This document shows positions 35,684 to 44,815 of a stretch of DNA of 64,000 bases, piece by piece. Position 1 is the stretch's first letter. Each line of letters opens with the position of its first letter. Under the pieces are notes generated by a model. It had not been told where the DNA came from and ran no database searches. It saw only the letters and a program-made list of their open reading frames with translations. The DNA is from an uncultured Lachnospiraceae bacterium (lineage in GTDB: Bacteria; Bacillota; Clostridia; Lachnospirales; Lachnospiraceae). A program made the translations under genes and the position numbers. The stretch covers positions 1 to 64,000 of the forward strand of contig CAJTLX010000009.1 in assembly GCA_910577165.1 (NCBI GenBank), read 5' to 3'.

Positions 35684-36933
35684 GGGCGGACAGGCAGGGC
35701 GAAAAGAAAAGCCCTCTGTGCCATATCAAGCGTCTTTCAAAAAATATGGTACTTTTTGGCTATCGCCTTCTAGCCCATCTTATTCCGGTTCAAAGAAAGA
35801 CGGTGGTCTTTATGAGCAGCCTTGGGCGCAGCTACACCGGAAACCCGCGCGCGATCTGTGAGGAGATGGCAGGGGAAGGACTTCTAAAACGTTTTCGTTG
35901 TTACTATATTCTGGATGATCCAAAGCGTTATCTAGGGGAACTGCCAAAGGGCGTGCGCCCCTTAAAAAATGCAAGACTCCGCTACTATATTGTGATGGCG
36001 GTGGCAGGAATATGGGTTTCGGATACGAGATTCCAAAACTATATAATTAAGCGGAAGGAAACCATCTATATCCAGACCTGGCATGGAACGCCGCTAAAAA
36101 GGCTGGGACTCGATTTGAAAGAATTGCATATGGCGGGAGGGGAAAGTCTTTTAACCTACAAAGAGGAATTTAAGAAAAATGCAGCGACCTGGGATTATCT
36201 GATCTCGCAGAATCCATTTTCCAGCAAGGTATTCCGGCACGCCTTTGATTTTCATAAGACCATCCTAGAGATTGGTTATCCGCGCAATGATATTTTAGTA
36301 AGGTCAGTAAGAGAAATGGAAATTCCTTCCGATTTTTCCGAGAAAGAACTTAAAGAGAAACTTCGGATTCCTGAGGGAAAAAAGGTGATGCTCTACGCGC
36401 CGACCTGGAGGGATGATCGGTTTTACAACAAGAGGGATTACCGATTTGTAACTGATCTGGATTTTTTTAAAATGCAGAAAGAATTTGGGGATTCCTATGT
36501 TCTTGTGGTGAAATTTCACTATATGGTGCGGGAGAAAAACGCGCTTCCCTGCCCGGATTTTGTCCGCACAGTGGGGGAGGAAATTGAGATCAGCAAACTT
36601 TATCTGCTTGCTGACCTTTTAATTACGGATTATTCATCGGTGATGTTTGATTATAGTATCCTTGGGCGACCAATGTATTTTTATGCCTATGATCTGGAGA
36701 ATTATAAGGATGTACTAAGAGGATTTTATTTTGATTTTGAGGCGGAGGCTCCGGGACCGGTGGTCACAACAACATCCGCGCTGATCGCGGCGATAAAAAG
36801 GGAATTTTCCCAGGAGGAAAAAGCGCGCTGCGAGCAGTTTGTAAAGAAATATAACCCATTTGATGATGGAGATGCATCAAAAAAAGTGGTGGAGATCATA
36901 AAGAGAAGAGGAGTAAAAAAAGAAGATGAGTGA
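35680..36933 (+). CDS. CDP-glycerol glycerophosphotransferase (TagB/TarB-like)
   Basis: The protein is 417 aa with a TTG start overlapping tagD. It has the family signature TWHGTPLKRLG (about 129-139), DYLISQNPFSS, MLYAPTWRDDRFY, VVKFHYM and DLLITDYSSVMFDYS. As a single-domain enzyme it could be the primase that adds the first glycerophosphate (TagB role), with the fused enzyme at 30.1 kb extending the chain. The N-terminal 40 residues are basic, suiting membrane association. It overlaps lysA by 8 nt. Confidence 0.9.
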   Translation: MRADRQGEKKSPLCHIKRLSKNMVLFGYRLLAHLIPVQRKTVVFMSSLGRSYTGNPRAICEEMAGEGLLKRFRCYYILDDPKRYLGELPKGVRPLKNARLRYYIVMAVAGIWVSDTRFQNYIIKRKETIYIQTWHGTPLKRLGLDLKELHMAGGESLLTYKEEFKKNAATWDYLISQNPFSSKVFRHAFDFHKTILEIGYPRNDILVRSVREMEIPSDFSEKELKEKLRIPEGKKVMLYAPTWRDDRFYNKRDYRFVTDLDFFKMQKEFGDSYVLVVKFHYMVREKNALPCPDFVRTVGEEIEISKLYLLADLLITDYSSVMFDYSILGRPMYFYAYDLENYKDVLRGFYFDFEAEAPGPVVTTTSALIAAIKREFSQEEKARCEQFVKKYNPFDDGDASKKVVEIIKRRGVKKEDE

Positions 36934-38194
36934 AAAGAGACCTTTTGTGACAAAAAAACAGGTGGAAAAAATTGTAAAAACATATCCAACGCCCTTTCAT
37001 CTCTATGATGAGAGAGCGATCAGAGAAAATGTAAGGCGCGTAAAAAAAGCCTTTTCCTGGAACCATGGGTACAGGGAGTACTTCGCGGTAAAAGCAACGC
37101 CAAACCCGTATATTCTCTCCATTTTAAGGGAGGAGGGATGCGGTGCGGACTGCGCCTCCCTAACGGAACTTATGCTTTCTGAGGCGGCGGGGATCACCGG
37201 AGAAAATATTATGTTTTCCTCAAACGATACGCCGCGGGGAGAATTTACAAAGGCAAATGAACTTCACGCGTATATCAATCTTGACGATTATACCATGATT
37301 GATTTTCTAAAGGAGGAGTGCGGGATCCCAAAGACAATCTGCTGCCGCTACAATCCGGGAGGCGTATATACCGTGAGCAATGGGATTATGGACAATCCGG
37401 GGGATGCAAAGTACGGGATGACAAAGCCCCAGATTTTTGACGCTTACAAAAAATTGCAAAAACTAGGCGCGGAGGAATTTGGTCTGCACTCCTTCCTTGT
37501 CAGCAATACAGTGACAAACGATTATTATCCGGCACTGGCAAGAACGCTTTTTACGCTGGCGGTCGAGTTAAAACAGGAAACCGGAGCAAAAATTAAGTTT
37601 GTCAATCTTTCGGGTGGTGTCGGTGTGGCGTACCGCCCGGAACAAAAGGAGAATGATATCGAGGCGATCGGCGAGGGTGTGCGCAGAGCCTACGAGGAAA
37701 TTTTGGTTCCGGCGGGTATGGGGGATGTCGCGATCTTTACGGAACTTGGGCGTTTTATGCTCGCGCCGTATGGACATCTGATCACGCGCGCCATCCACGA
37801 GAAACATATCTACAAGGAATATATCGGCGTGGATGCCTGCGCGGTGAATCTGATGCGCCCGGCGATGTATAACGCGTACCATCATATCACGGTGCTTGGA
37901 AAGGAGAATGCCCTCTGCGATCATAAGTATGATATTGTCGGCTCGCTCTGTGAGAACAATGATAAATTTGCCGTAGATCGGGAACTCCCAGAAATTTCTA
38001 TTGGGGATTATCTAGCGATTCACGATACTGGTGCGCATGGATTTTCGATGGGGTACAATTATAATGGCAAACTGCGCTCGGCGGAGCTTCTGCTCTGTGA
38101 GGACGGCTCGATAAAGCAGATTCGGCGCGCGGAAACACCAAAAGATTATTTTGCGACTTTTGATTTTTCTGATCGCTTCAAGTTTTCAGAATAA
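36926..38194 (+). CDS. lysA: Diaminopimelate decarboxylase
   Basis: The protein is 422 aa, a PLP-dependent fold-type III decarboxylase. The PLP lysine is Lys56 in YFAVKATPNP. Other signatures are LHSFLVSN, the phosphate-binding NLSGGVGVAYRP, ELGRFMLAPYG and GSLCENNDKFA. It converts meso-diaminopimelate to lysine. It overlaps the upstream gene by 8 nt and so belongs to the wall-polymer operon. This is an unusual partner; a related D-amino-acid or polyamine decarboxylase is possible but less likely. Confidence 0.85.
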   Translation: MSEKRPFVTKKQVEKIVKTYPTPFHLYDERAIRENVRRVKKAFSWNHGYREYFAVKATPNPYILSILREEGCGADCASLTELMLSEAAGITGENIMFSSNDTPRGEFTKANELHAYINLDDYTMIDFLKEECGIPKTICCRYNPGGVYTVSNGIMDNPGDAKYGMTKPQIFDAYKKLQKLGAEEFGLHSFLVSNTVTNDYYPALARTLFTLAVELKQETGAKIKFVNLSGGVGVAYRPEQKENDIEAIGEGVRRAYEEILVPAGMGDVAIFTELGRFMLAPYGHLITRAIHEKHIYKEYIGVDACAVNLMRPAMYNAYHHITVLGKENALCDHKYDIVGSLCENNDKFAVDRELPEISIGDYLAIHDTGAHGFSMGYNYNGKLRSAELLLCEDGSIKQIRRAETPKDYFATFDFSDRFKFSE

Positions 38195-38222
38195 GATATT
38201 CTGTTTTTCAAAACAGAATATC
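38195..38222 (+). terminator. Strong hairpin at the end of the wall-polymer operon
   Basis: The stem GATATTCTGTTTT pairs perfectly with AAAACAGAATATC around a 2-nt gap, right after the lysA stop. It lacks a long U-run, so termination is probable rather than certain. Confidence 0.65.
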
Positions 38223-38249
38223 CTGTCGAAAAATTTATGGGTCAGGCAC

Positions 38250-38278
38250 TTGAAAGCAGGCGTGTAAAAGACTATAAT
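38250..38278 (+). promoter_or_regulatory. Promoter of the response regulator-hybrid kinase pair
   Basis: -35 TTGAAA (38250-38255), 17-nt spacer and perfect -10 TATAAT (38273-38278). Confidence 0.8.
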
Positions 38279-38346
38279 AAAGATAGAAGATAACTTATAA
38301 AAATGCTCTAGCAAAGGCCGGATGGTGGTAAAAAGGGGGGTTTGCG

Positions 38347-39228
38347 ATGAAATATAAAATTCTGATCTCTGGGAAGAACAATACGATCATCGACGATTTC
38401 TTTTCCCAGACAAGCGATGAGTTTGAGGCTGTGACAACTTCGACCCGCTATGACGATATCGTAAGGCATCTGACCTTTTATAAGCCAGATGTTTTTATCT
38501 ACTGCATTGCCGGTGAGTCGCGGAATGATATTAACCAGTTAGCCAATGCCAGATACTGGATGATGGAGATGCGCATTCCGGTTGTCTTGCTCGGCGCGAA
38601 GGAGGAGTGTGACGAGGTGGAAAAGATCGCGGTAAATGTTTCAAATATGACATTGTATCGCCCGATCTCCATGCCCGTGATTATCGGAAGAATCAAAAAA
38701 CTTTTGGAGGGACGGCAGGCGGTCAAAGAAGAGCTTGGATGGGAGCCGCCAAAGCCAAAGAAAGAGCCTTTCTCGGAAAGTTTGTCCGCTACGGAGCCAA
38801 TAGGTGCTTCCGGCTTTTCCCCGACAGTGGCAGCGGAGATTGAGGCACTTAAGGGAAAGTATTCCACGCGCAAACATGTGTTAGTTGTGGACGATAATAC
38901 AATGATGCTGAAACTGATCAAGGAACATCTGCACGAAGTGTATGATGTGGCGACGGCGGTCAGCGGGAAAATTGCATTAAAGTTTCTTGAGCGCAAAAAA
39001 ACGGATCTGATTCTCCTCGACTATGAAATGCCCGAAGAGAACGGTCCGGCAGTTCTAGCGCAACTTCGCGCGAACGAGGAGACAAAAGATATTCCGGTTG
39101 TCTTTCTCACCGGCGTTACGGAGACGAAGAAGATTCAGGAGGCACTGATACTCAAACCGCAGAGTTATCTGTTAAAACCAGTAAATCGTGACAAGCTTTT
39201 GAGTACAATAAAAAAGCTGATTGGATAA
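38347..39228 (+). CDS. Response regulator: pseudo-receiver plus receiver
   Basis: The protein is 293 aa. Residues 1-120 have receiver-like alternation (YKILISGKNNTI, PDVFIYCIAG, IPVVLLGAK, LYRPISM) but lack the phospho-acceptor aspartate and the acidic pair. A linker follows, and residues 175-293 form a complete receiver: VLVVDDN, LILLDYEMPEENG with the acceptor Asp, VFLTG and the KP lysine in YLLKPVN. It has no output domain. It is 18 bp upstream of the hybrid kinase gene, so it is a likely phosphotransfer partner. Confidence 0.88.
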   Translation: MKYKILISGKNNTIIDDFFSQTSDEFEAVTTSTRYDDIVRHLTFYKPDVFIYCIAGESRNDINQLANARYWMMEMRIPVVLLGAKEECDEVEKIAVNVSNMTLYRPISMPVIIGRIKKLLEGRQAVKEELGWEPPKPKKEPFSESLSATEPIGASGFSPTVAAEIEALKGKYSTRKHVLVVDDNTMMLKLIKEHLHEVYDVATAVSGKIALKFLERKKTDLILLDYEMPEENGPAVLAQLRANEETKDIPVVFLTGVTETKKIQEALILKPQSYLLKPVNRDKLLSTIKKLIG

Positions 39229-39246
39229 TGATAAGGGGATTGCGTT

Positions 39247-41928
39247 ATGGATAGTCTGAATTATGAATTGCAGCTCACCGATTTGATTGACATTGATACG
39301 CTGCAAAAGATACAGAATGTTTATTCGGATTTGAGTAATATTGCGGTTCTCACAACGGATGCGAACGGCGTGGCGGTCACCGAAGGATCTAATTTTTCGG
39401 ATTTTTGTATAAAATATACAAGAAGTTCAAAGATCGGCTGTACACGCTGTGAACAGTGCGATAAAAACGGGACGTTTTTGGCACTTCAGCAGGGCAAATC
39501 CGTAGTGTATACCTGCCATGCGGGACTGGTGGATTTCGCAGCACCGATCATGGTCAACGGCAGACAGGTTGGATGCTTTATTGGTGGACAGGTACTTATA
39601 GAACATGTAGATCCGGAAAAGATAAAGCGGATCGCCGACGAGATTGGGGTCGATCCGGATGAGTACCTTGCCGCCGCAAAAAAGGTGCGGGTGGTGGAGA
39701 GAGAGACGGTGGAAAAAACAGCGAAATCCATCTTTACCATTGCAGATATCCTCTCGAATATGGCGTATCACCGCTATCTGATACATAAGGACAATGTGGA
39801 GCTTGAGCGGTCAGAAACGATGAAATCGGATTTTCTTGCCAATATGAGCCATGAGATCCGCACGCCGATGAACGCGGTGATCGGTATGGCAGAGATGGCA
39901 CTTCGCGAGGAATTGCCGACGGCGGCAAAGGATTATATCAACCAGATTAAGGAGGCGGGCAAATCCCTGCTTACCATTATCAATGATATTTTGGACTTCT
40001 CAAAGATCGAGTCCGGAAAAATGGATATCAACGAGGTGGATTATGAGCCAATGTCCATGGTGTACGATGTTGCCAATATTATTATGACAAGACTAAAAGA
40101 CAAGGATGTGGAACTGGTATTGGATGTCGCGCCAACGCTTCCCAACAAGCTTTTTGGCGACAATATCCGCATCAAGCAGGTGCTGTTAAACTTAACAAAC
40201 AATGCAGCGAAATTTACCTCTCACGGCAGGATTATTGTGAAGGTGGAATACCAGAATTTGGATTCCGGGGAGATCGCGCTAAATGTATCGGTGGAGGATA
40301 CCGGGATTGGAATTAAAAAACAGGATCTTGGGAAATTATTCCAGTCCTTTCAGCAGCTTGACAGCAAGAGAAACCGCAATATCGAGGGGACAGGACTGGG
40401 GCTTGCCATCTCGCAGAGACTGCTCAATCTGATGGATGGAAAAATCTGGATGGAGAGCGAATATGAAAAGGGAAGCAAATTTTCCTTCTCCCTCCCGCAA
40501 AAGATCGTGGACAAAACGCCGAGCATTAGCATTAAGGAAGTGGAGCCCTGCCTGGTGGTGGGACTGATCTCCAACCCTTATGTCAGGGATAGTCTGAGCA
40601 GTGATGTCGCAAAGCTTGGTGTCAATTATCGGGGACTGTCCGGTCCAAAGGAATTGGACGCGCTTCCGGATAATAAAAAGATTTTCCTCTTTGTGGAACA
40701 TCCGCTCTTTTCTGATCGCGTGGAGGTATATGTCCGTTATCATCCCCAGGTTACGACGGTGCTTTTGATTGATTTTTACGATCATGCGCACTACAATATA
40801 CCGAACTTGCTTATATTGCGCAAACCTCTCTTTGCCCTGAATATCGCAATGATTTTAAACGGCGAGGAAATGCATTTTGACGGGGATGCGGACAAAAAAG
40901 AATTTGATTTTATCGCGCCGGATGCCCATGTCCTGATTGTGGATGACAATACGGTTAATTTGACTGTGGCGGAAGGTTTGCTTGAGCCGTTAAAGATGCA
41001 GATTGAGACTGTGACAAGCGGCAAAGCCGCCATTGATAAGATTATGGAATTCCACTACGATATTGTTTTTATGGATCATATGATGCCGGAATTAGACGGG
41101 GTAGAAACAACACATATTATCAGGCGGTTCCACCCGGAGTACGACGATGTGCCGATCATCGCGCTGACTGCCAACGCGGTGGAAGGCACAAAGGAGATGT
41201 TTTGCCGCGAGGGAATGAATGATTTTGTCGCCAAGCCTATAGAAATGAGGATGCTTGCCGCCAAAGTAAAGCAGTGGCTTCCGATCGAGAAGATACAAAA
41301 AGTCTACAATGTGCAGGGAAATGACCAGCACACAAAAAAATCAGATCCGATTGTTGTCGGCGATCTGGATGTGTCATATGCCCTGGGAATTCTTTCCAGT
41401 GAAACGCTTTTCTGGAAGGTATTAAAAGTCTTCTATCGGGGGATCGATAAAAAAGCAAAGTTGATCAAGGCACTTGAGATAGAAAAGGACTGGACAAATT
41501 ATACGATCGAAGTTCACGCGCTAAAAAATGCCGCCAGACAGATTGGGGCGATACAGCTCTCGGAGATGGCGGCGGCATTAGAGAAGGCGGGAAACGCGAG
41601 GGATACGGGTGTTCTCCATGCGCACACGGACGAGATGATCGCGTTATATAATAGTTACCTGGCGATGCTAAAGCCCTTTTGCGCAGAGGAGGAAAAGGAG
41701 GAAGGACAGAAACAAAATATCCCGCCGCAACAGCTTTCAGAATGTTTCCAGAGGCTTTCTGAGGCGGTGGATAATCTTGATATGGACGAGATGGAAGCCG
41801 TGATAGAAAAGATGAAGGAATACCATTACGAGGGTGAACAGCAGGAGATTTTCGGGCGGTTAAAAGAAGCGGTGGAGGAGGTCGACGTGGAAGCCTGTGT
41901 GGAGTTGATGCAGAAGTGGCCGAGATAA
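39247..41928 (+). CDS. PocR-domain hybrid sensor histidine kinase with receiver and Hpt
   Basis: The protein is 893 aa and has no membrane segments. An N-terminal PocR sensory domain (about 10-175) has the cysteine pattern GCTRCEQCDKNG and YTCHAGLVDFAAPI. HisKA follows with His202 in MSHEIRTPMNAVIGM, then a HATPase domain with complete N, G1 and G2 boxes (LTNNAAKF, DTGIGI, GTGLGLAI). A pseudo-receiver lies at about 435-550, a real receiver at about 570-690 with Asp610 (FMDHMMPELDG), and an Hpt domain with His757 (EVHALKNAARQ). PocR domains bind small ligands in the cytosol. The gene sits directly upstream of the flagellar operon, with a hairpin between. Confidence 0.93.
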   Translation: MDSLNYELQLTDLIDIDTLQKIQNVYSDLSNIAVLTTDANGVAVTEGSNFSDFCIKYTRSSKIGCTRCEQCDKNGTFLALQQGKSVVYTCHAGLVDFAAPIMVNGRQVGCFIGGQVLIEHVDPEKIKRIADEIGVDPDEYLAAAKKVRVVERETVEKTAKSIFTIADILSNMAYHRYLIHKDNVELERSETMKSDFLANMSHEIRTPMNAVIGMAEMALREELPTAAKDYINQIKEAGKSLLTIINDILDFSKIESGKMDINEVDYEPMSMVYDVANIIMTRLKDKDVELVLDVAPTLPNKLFGDNIRIKQVLLNLTNNAAKFTSHGRIIVKVEYQNLDSGEIALNVSVEDTGIGIKKQDLGKLFQSFQQLDSKRNRNIEGTGLGLAISQRLLNLMDGKIWMESEYEKGSKFSFSLPQKIVDKTPSISIKEVEPCLVVGLISNPYVRDSLSSDVAKLGVNYRGLSGPKELDALPDNKKIFLFVEHPLFSDRVEVYVRYHPQVTTVLLIDFYDHAHYNIPNLLILRKPLFALNIAMILNGEEMHFDGDADKKEFDFIAPDAHVLIVDDNTVNLTVAEGLLEPLKMQIETVTSGKAAIDKIMEFHYDIVFMDHMMPELDGVETTHIIRRFHPEYDDVPIIALTANAVEGTKEMFCREGMNDFVAKPIEMRMLAAKVKQWLPIEKIQKVYNVQGNDQHTKKSDPIVVGDLDVSYALGILSSETLFWKVLKVFYRGIDKKAKLIKALEIEKDWTNYTIEVHALKNAARQIGAIQLSEMAAALEKAGNARDTGVLHAHTDEMIALYNSYLAMLKPFCAEEEKEEGQKQNIPPQQLSECFQRLSEAVDNLDMDEMEAVIEKMKEYHYEGEQQEIFGRLKEAVEEVDVEACVELMQKWPR

Positions 41929-41939
41929 CGAAATGGAAA

Positions 41940-41980
41940 GATGGCTTGCAGAGAAGAAAACTTTGCAGGCCATTTCTTAA
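41940..41980 (+). terminator. Hairpin after the hybrid kinase gene
   Basis: GATGGCTTGCA pairs with TGCAGGCCATT (one mismatch) around an A-rich loop, shortly after the stop codon. The T-run is short. Confidence 0.6.
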
Positions 41981-42007
41981 AAAGAAGAAAAAAATCGGTG
42001 GCAGTGC

Positions 42008-42034
42008 TAAAGTTATCTCAAAAACAGCCGATAA
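42008..42034 (+). promoter_or_regulatory. Sigma-D (sigma-28) promoter of the late flagellar operon
   Basis: TAAA (42008-42011), exactly 15 nt, then GCCGATAA (42027-42034). This matches the SigD/FliA consensus fully. It drives flgM onwards. Confidence 0.9.
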
Positions 42035-42096
42035 ATAATACAGAACAAAAAGAGAAACACAGCGAGAATCCATATATAAAAATAGGTGGTGATATT

Positions 42097-42366
42097 ATGC
42101 GAATTGATGCGTTTAACCGTGTGAGTAAACTCTATCAGGCAAACAGCACAAAAAAAACGGTAAATACTGGAAAGAGAGGCGAGAAGGACCGCGTTGAAAT
42201 TTCCCGGTTAGGGCAGGACTTTCAGGTGGCCAGAGCCGCTGTCTCTAAAGTGCCGGATATCCGCGAAGACAAGGTGGCTGCAATTCGGGAAAGTATGGCG
42301 GCAGGGACATATTCGATGGATATGGATGCGCTGGCAGATAAGCTTTTGGCAGGCTATACCTTTTAG
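42097..42366 (+). CDS. flgM: Anti-sigma-28 factor FlgM
   Basis: The protein is 89 aa from the ATG at 42097 (AGGTGGTGAT upstream). The N-terminal half is disordered in character. The C-terminal helices KVADIR-type segment (VPDIREDKVAAIRESMAAGTYS) and LADKLLAG are the sigma-binding part typical of FlgM. It holds sigma-D inactive until hook completion. It is preceded by a sigma-D promoter, so it forms a negative feedback loop. The next gene, flgN, follows at 16 bp. Confidence 0.93.
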   Translation: MRIDAFNRVSKLYQANSTKKTVNTGKRGEKDRVEISRLGQDFQVARAAVSKVPDIREDKVAAIRESMAAGTYSMDMDALADKLLAGYTF

Positions 42367-42382
42367 GATGGGAGGGTGAGCA

Positions 42383-42898
42383 TTGGCAAGCTTAATAGAA
42401 GAACTGATCACGGTGCTTAAAGCGGAGGAGGTCGTTTATGCGGAACTTCTCCCAGTAGTAGAACAAAAAACACAGATAATAGTTCGTAATGACCTCACCG
42501 CTCTCCAGAAGATCACGCAGCTTGAACAGATGGCTGTTGAAAAAGTGAACGCTCTGGAGCATAAAAGAGATGAGGTCATTGTAAATATGGGGGTCGTGTT
42601 AAACAGAGATCCGAGGTCGCTGACCTTAAAAAAGCTTATTCTGCTATTAGAAAAGCAGCCAAAAGAGCAGAGGGAATTATCCCTGCTGCATGATTCCCTC
42701 AGCACGATTCTAAAAAATTTATCGGATGCGAATCTTCGCAATCAGTCATTGATAGAACAATCCCTAGAGATGATAGAATTCAATATGAATTTGATTCAGA
42801 GCACAAGGATGTCACCGGGGAGCGGAAGTTACACAAAAAACGCATATGAGAGTGATGCGTCTGTCTGGCAGACAGGGATGTTTGATGCCAGACAATAA
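42383..42898 (+). CDS. flgN: Flagellar export chaperone FlgN
   Basis: The protein is 171 aa with a TTG start after GGGAGGG. It is a helical bundle with the usual FlgN pattern (LIEELITVLKAEEVVYAELL, VEQKTQIIVRNDLTALQKITQLEQ, LIEQSLEMIEFNMNLI). It is the chaperone for the hook-associated proteins FlgK and FlgL encoded downstream. Position between flgM and flgK is the classical order. Confidence 0.9.
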   Translation: MASLIEELITVLKAEEVVYAELLPVVEQKTQIIVRNDLTALQKITQLEQMAVEKVNALEHKRDEVIVNMGVVLNRDPRSLTLKKLILLLEKQPKEQRELSLLHDSLSTILKNLSDANLRNQSLIEQSLEMIEFNMNLIQSTRMSPGSGSYTKNAYESDASVWQTGMFDARQ

Positions 42899-42918
42899 AA
42901 AGAACCGGAGGATATTTT

Positions 42919-44802
42919 ATGGGCTTGATGAGTGATTTGTACATTGGCAAGTCGGGGCTTAGTATGAGTCAGTATTCGATCAATACAACCTCACATAATC
43001 TTTCCAATGTGGATACAAAAGGATACACAAGACAGCAGATGATTTTGGGTACGACACAGTACGTCACTGTCGGAAACAATGTAATTTCAAAAATGCAGAC
43101 AGGGCTTGGAGTAAATGCGGAGGAAGTAAAACAGAGCAGAAATGTATTTTTAGATAAAGCGTACCGGCGTGAGATTGGGAGGGAGAGCTTTTACAGTTCG
43201 CAGTTTGAAACGGTTTCCGAGATGGAAAATATTTACGGTGAGCTTCAGGGCGTTGCATTCCAGAACTCCATCAACGATCTCTGGGTGGCATTGCAGGAGG
43301 TGGCAAAGGAGCCGGACAGCATTGTTACCAGGGCTTCTTTGGTGGAGTGCGCGGTTTCTTTTACGGAGCGTGCAGAAAATATCTACAAGCAGATCGCGCA
43401 GTACCAGGTGGATCTGAATGAGGATATTGAGGCAAAAGTGGATCGCATCAATGAGATCGGCGAGGAGATCACAGCGTTAAACCGTCAGATCTGCAAGTAT
43501 GAGGGCGCGAAGATTGAGAATGCAAACGATTTGAGAGATAAGCGCAATGCCTTGCTTGACGAGCTTGGACAGTATATTAGCATCTCGTACCGCGAGGAGG
43601 ATGATGGACAGATTTGTGTGATGGCGGAGGCGGTACCTTTTGTGATTGATCACACAATGTTTCCGATGTCCACGATGACACAGGTGGATTTGCTGACCAG
43701 GGATCTCACAAAGAAGTACGGCGGCGATGACGACGCGAAGGAGCAGGCAAAGAAAGAAGCGCAGCGACTCTGTGGAAATTCGCAGATGTTAGTGCCGATC
43801 TGGCCGGTATATGGCGACCGTGAGGTATTTAATTTTGATCTGGTGCCGACGACAAAGGCAAATACGGATGTGGGCGGTTTAAAGGGGTTGATTTTGGCGC
43901 GGGGGACAAAAATTGGAAATTATACGGATATCCCCCCGCGCCCGACCGAGGAGGAGTACACTGACGAGGATGGTGTGCTTGACGAGGAAGCCTACGCGGA
44001 CGCGATGTTAAAATTTGAGCAGGAGTCTGAGATTTATAATCAGTCGATCGAGCCTTCCGCAATTATGGCGGTACAGGCGCAGTTTGACCAGTTAGTACAT
44101 GGAGTTGTAAAGACCATCAATGATATTCTCTGTCCAAACAAGGTGTATATTCCAGATCAGGATATTGTCTATACGGATGAGGAGGGAAATGAAATTGTCT
44201 ATGAGGCGGGCGAGCCGATCCATATCCTTGATATGGAGAATGCGCCGCTTGGCATGGACGCGAGTGAAGCACCGGGGACGGAGCTTTTTTCAAGGAAGTC
44301 AGTGCAGCGTTACAACAAAGTGACGGTGGACGGCGAGGAGATCTGGATCTACAATGAGGAGGATCGGAGTGACAATTATTCACTCTATACTCTGGGAGAG
44401 ATTGAGATAAATCAGGAAGTTTTGGAGGACAAATCAAAGCTCCCGTTCAGCCAGAACAAAGGCACAGGTGATTTTGATATCAATACGGCGGAGAAGCTGA
44501 TCGAGGCATGGGGATCGAAATTTTCTACGCTCTCGCCAAACACACTGACGCGCTACTCCTTTACCGAGTATTATACGGCGTTTATTGGGGAGATTGCGAA
44601 CAGGGGGGATACTTTGGATACGATTGCAAAAAATCAGGAGGCAATGGTGCAGGATATCGACAACAAGCGCCTCTCCATCAGCGGTGTCTCCTCGGACGAG
44701 GAGCTGACCAACCTGATTAAATTCCAGCACGCCTACAATGCAGCGGCGCGCTACATCAATGTTGTGGACGAGATGCTCGAGCATATCGTTACCCGCTTAT
44801 AA
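42919..44802 (+). CDS. flgK: Flagellar hook-associated protein FlgK, copy 1
   Basis: The protein is 627 aa. It starts with the rod/hook/HAP N-terminal helix (GKSGLSMSQYSINTTSHNLSNVDTKGYTRQQ) and ends with the HAP C-terminal helix (SGVSSDEELTNLIKFQHAYNAAARYINVVDEMLEHI). It forms the first hook-filament junction ring. A mid-region insertion (about 235-360) is acidic and rich in proline near 340. A second FlgK gene follows immediately, 13 bp away, so the junction may be heteromeric. Confidence 0.95.
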   Translation: MGLMSDLYIGKSGLSMSQYSINTTSHNLSNVDTKGYTRQQMILGTTQYVTVGNNVISKMQTGLGVNAEEVKQSRNVFLDKAYRREIGRESFYSSQFETVSEMENIYGELQGVAFQNSINDLWVALQEVAKEPDSIVTRASLVECAVSFTERAENIYKQIAQYQVDLNEDIEAKVDRINEIGEEITALNRQICKYEGAKIENANDLRDKRNALLDELGQYISISYREEDDGQICVMAEAVPFVIDHTMFPMSTMTQVDLLTRDLTKKYGGDDDAKEQAKKEAQRLCGNSQMLVPIWPVYGDREVFNFDLVPTTKANTDVGGLKGLILARGTKIGNYTDIPPRPTEEEYTDEDGVLDEEAYADAMLKFEQESEIYNQSIEPSAIMAVQAQFDQLVHGVVKTINDILCPNKVYIPDQDIVYTDEEGNEIVYEAGEPIHILDMENAPLGMDASEAPGTELFSRKSVQRYNKVTVDGEEIWIYNEEDRSDNYSLYTLGEIEINQEVLEDKSKLPFSQNKGTGDFDINTAEKLIEAWGSKFSTLSPNTLTRYSFTEYYTAFIGEIANRGDTLDTIAKNQEAMVQDIDNKRLSISGVSSDEELTNLIKFQHAYNAAARYINVVDEMLEHIVTRL

Positions 44803-44815
44803 AGGAGGAAAAACT

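Noticed and set aside
41465..42073. 202-codon minus-strand open frame across the hybrid kinase end and flgM leader
   Set aside because: Low-complexity, Pro/Ser/Phe-rich shadow over a clear Hpt domain and a sigma-D promoter.
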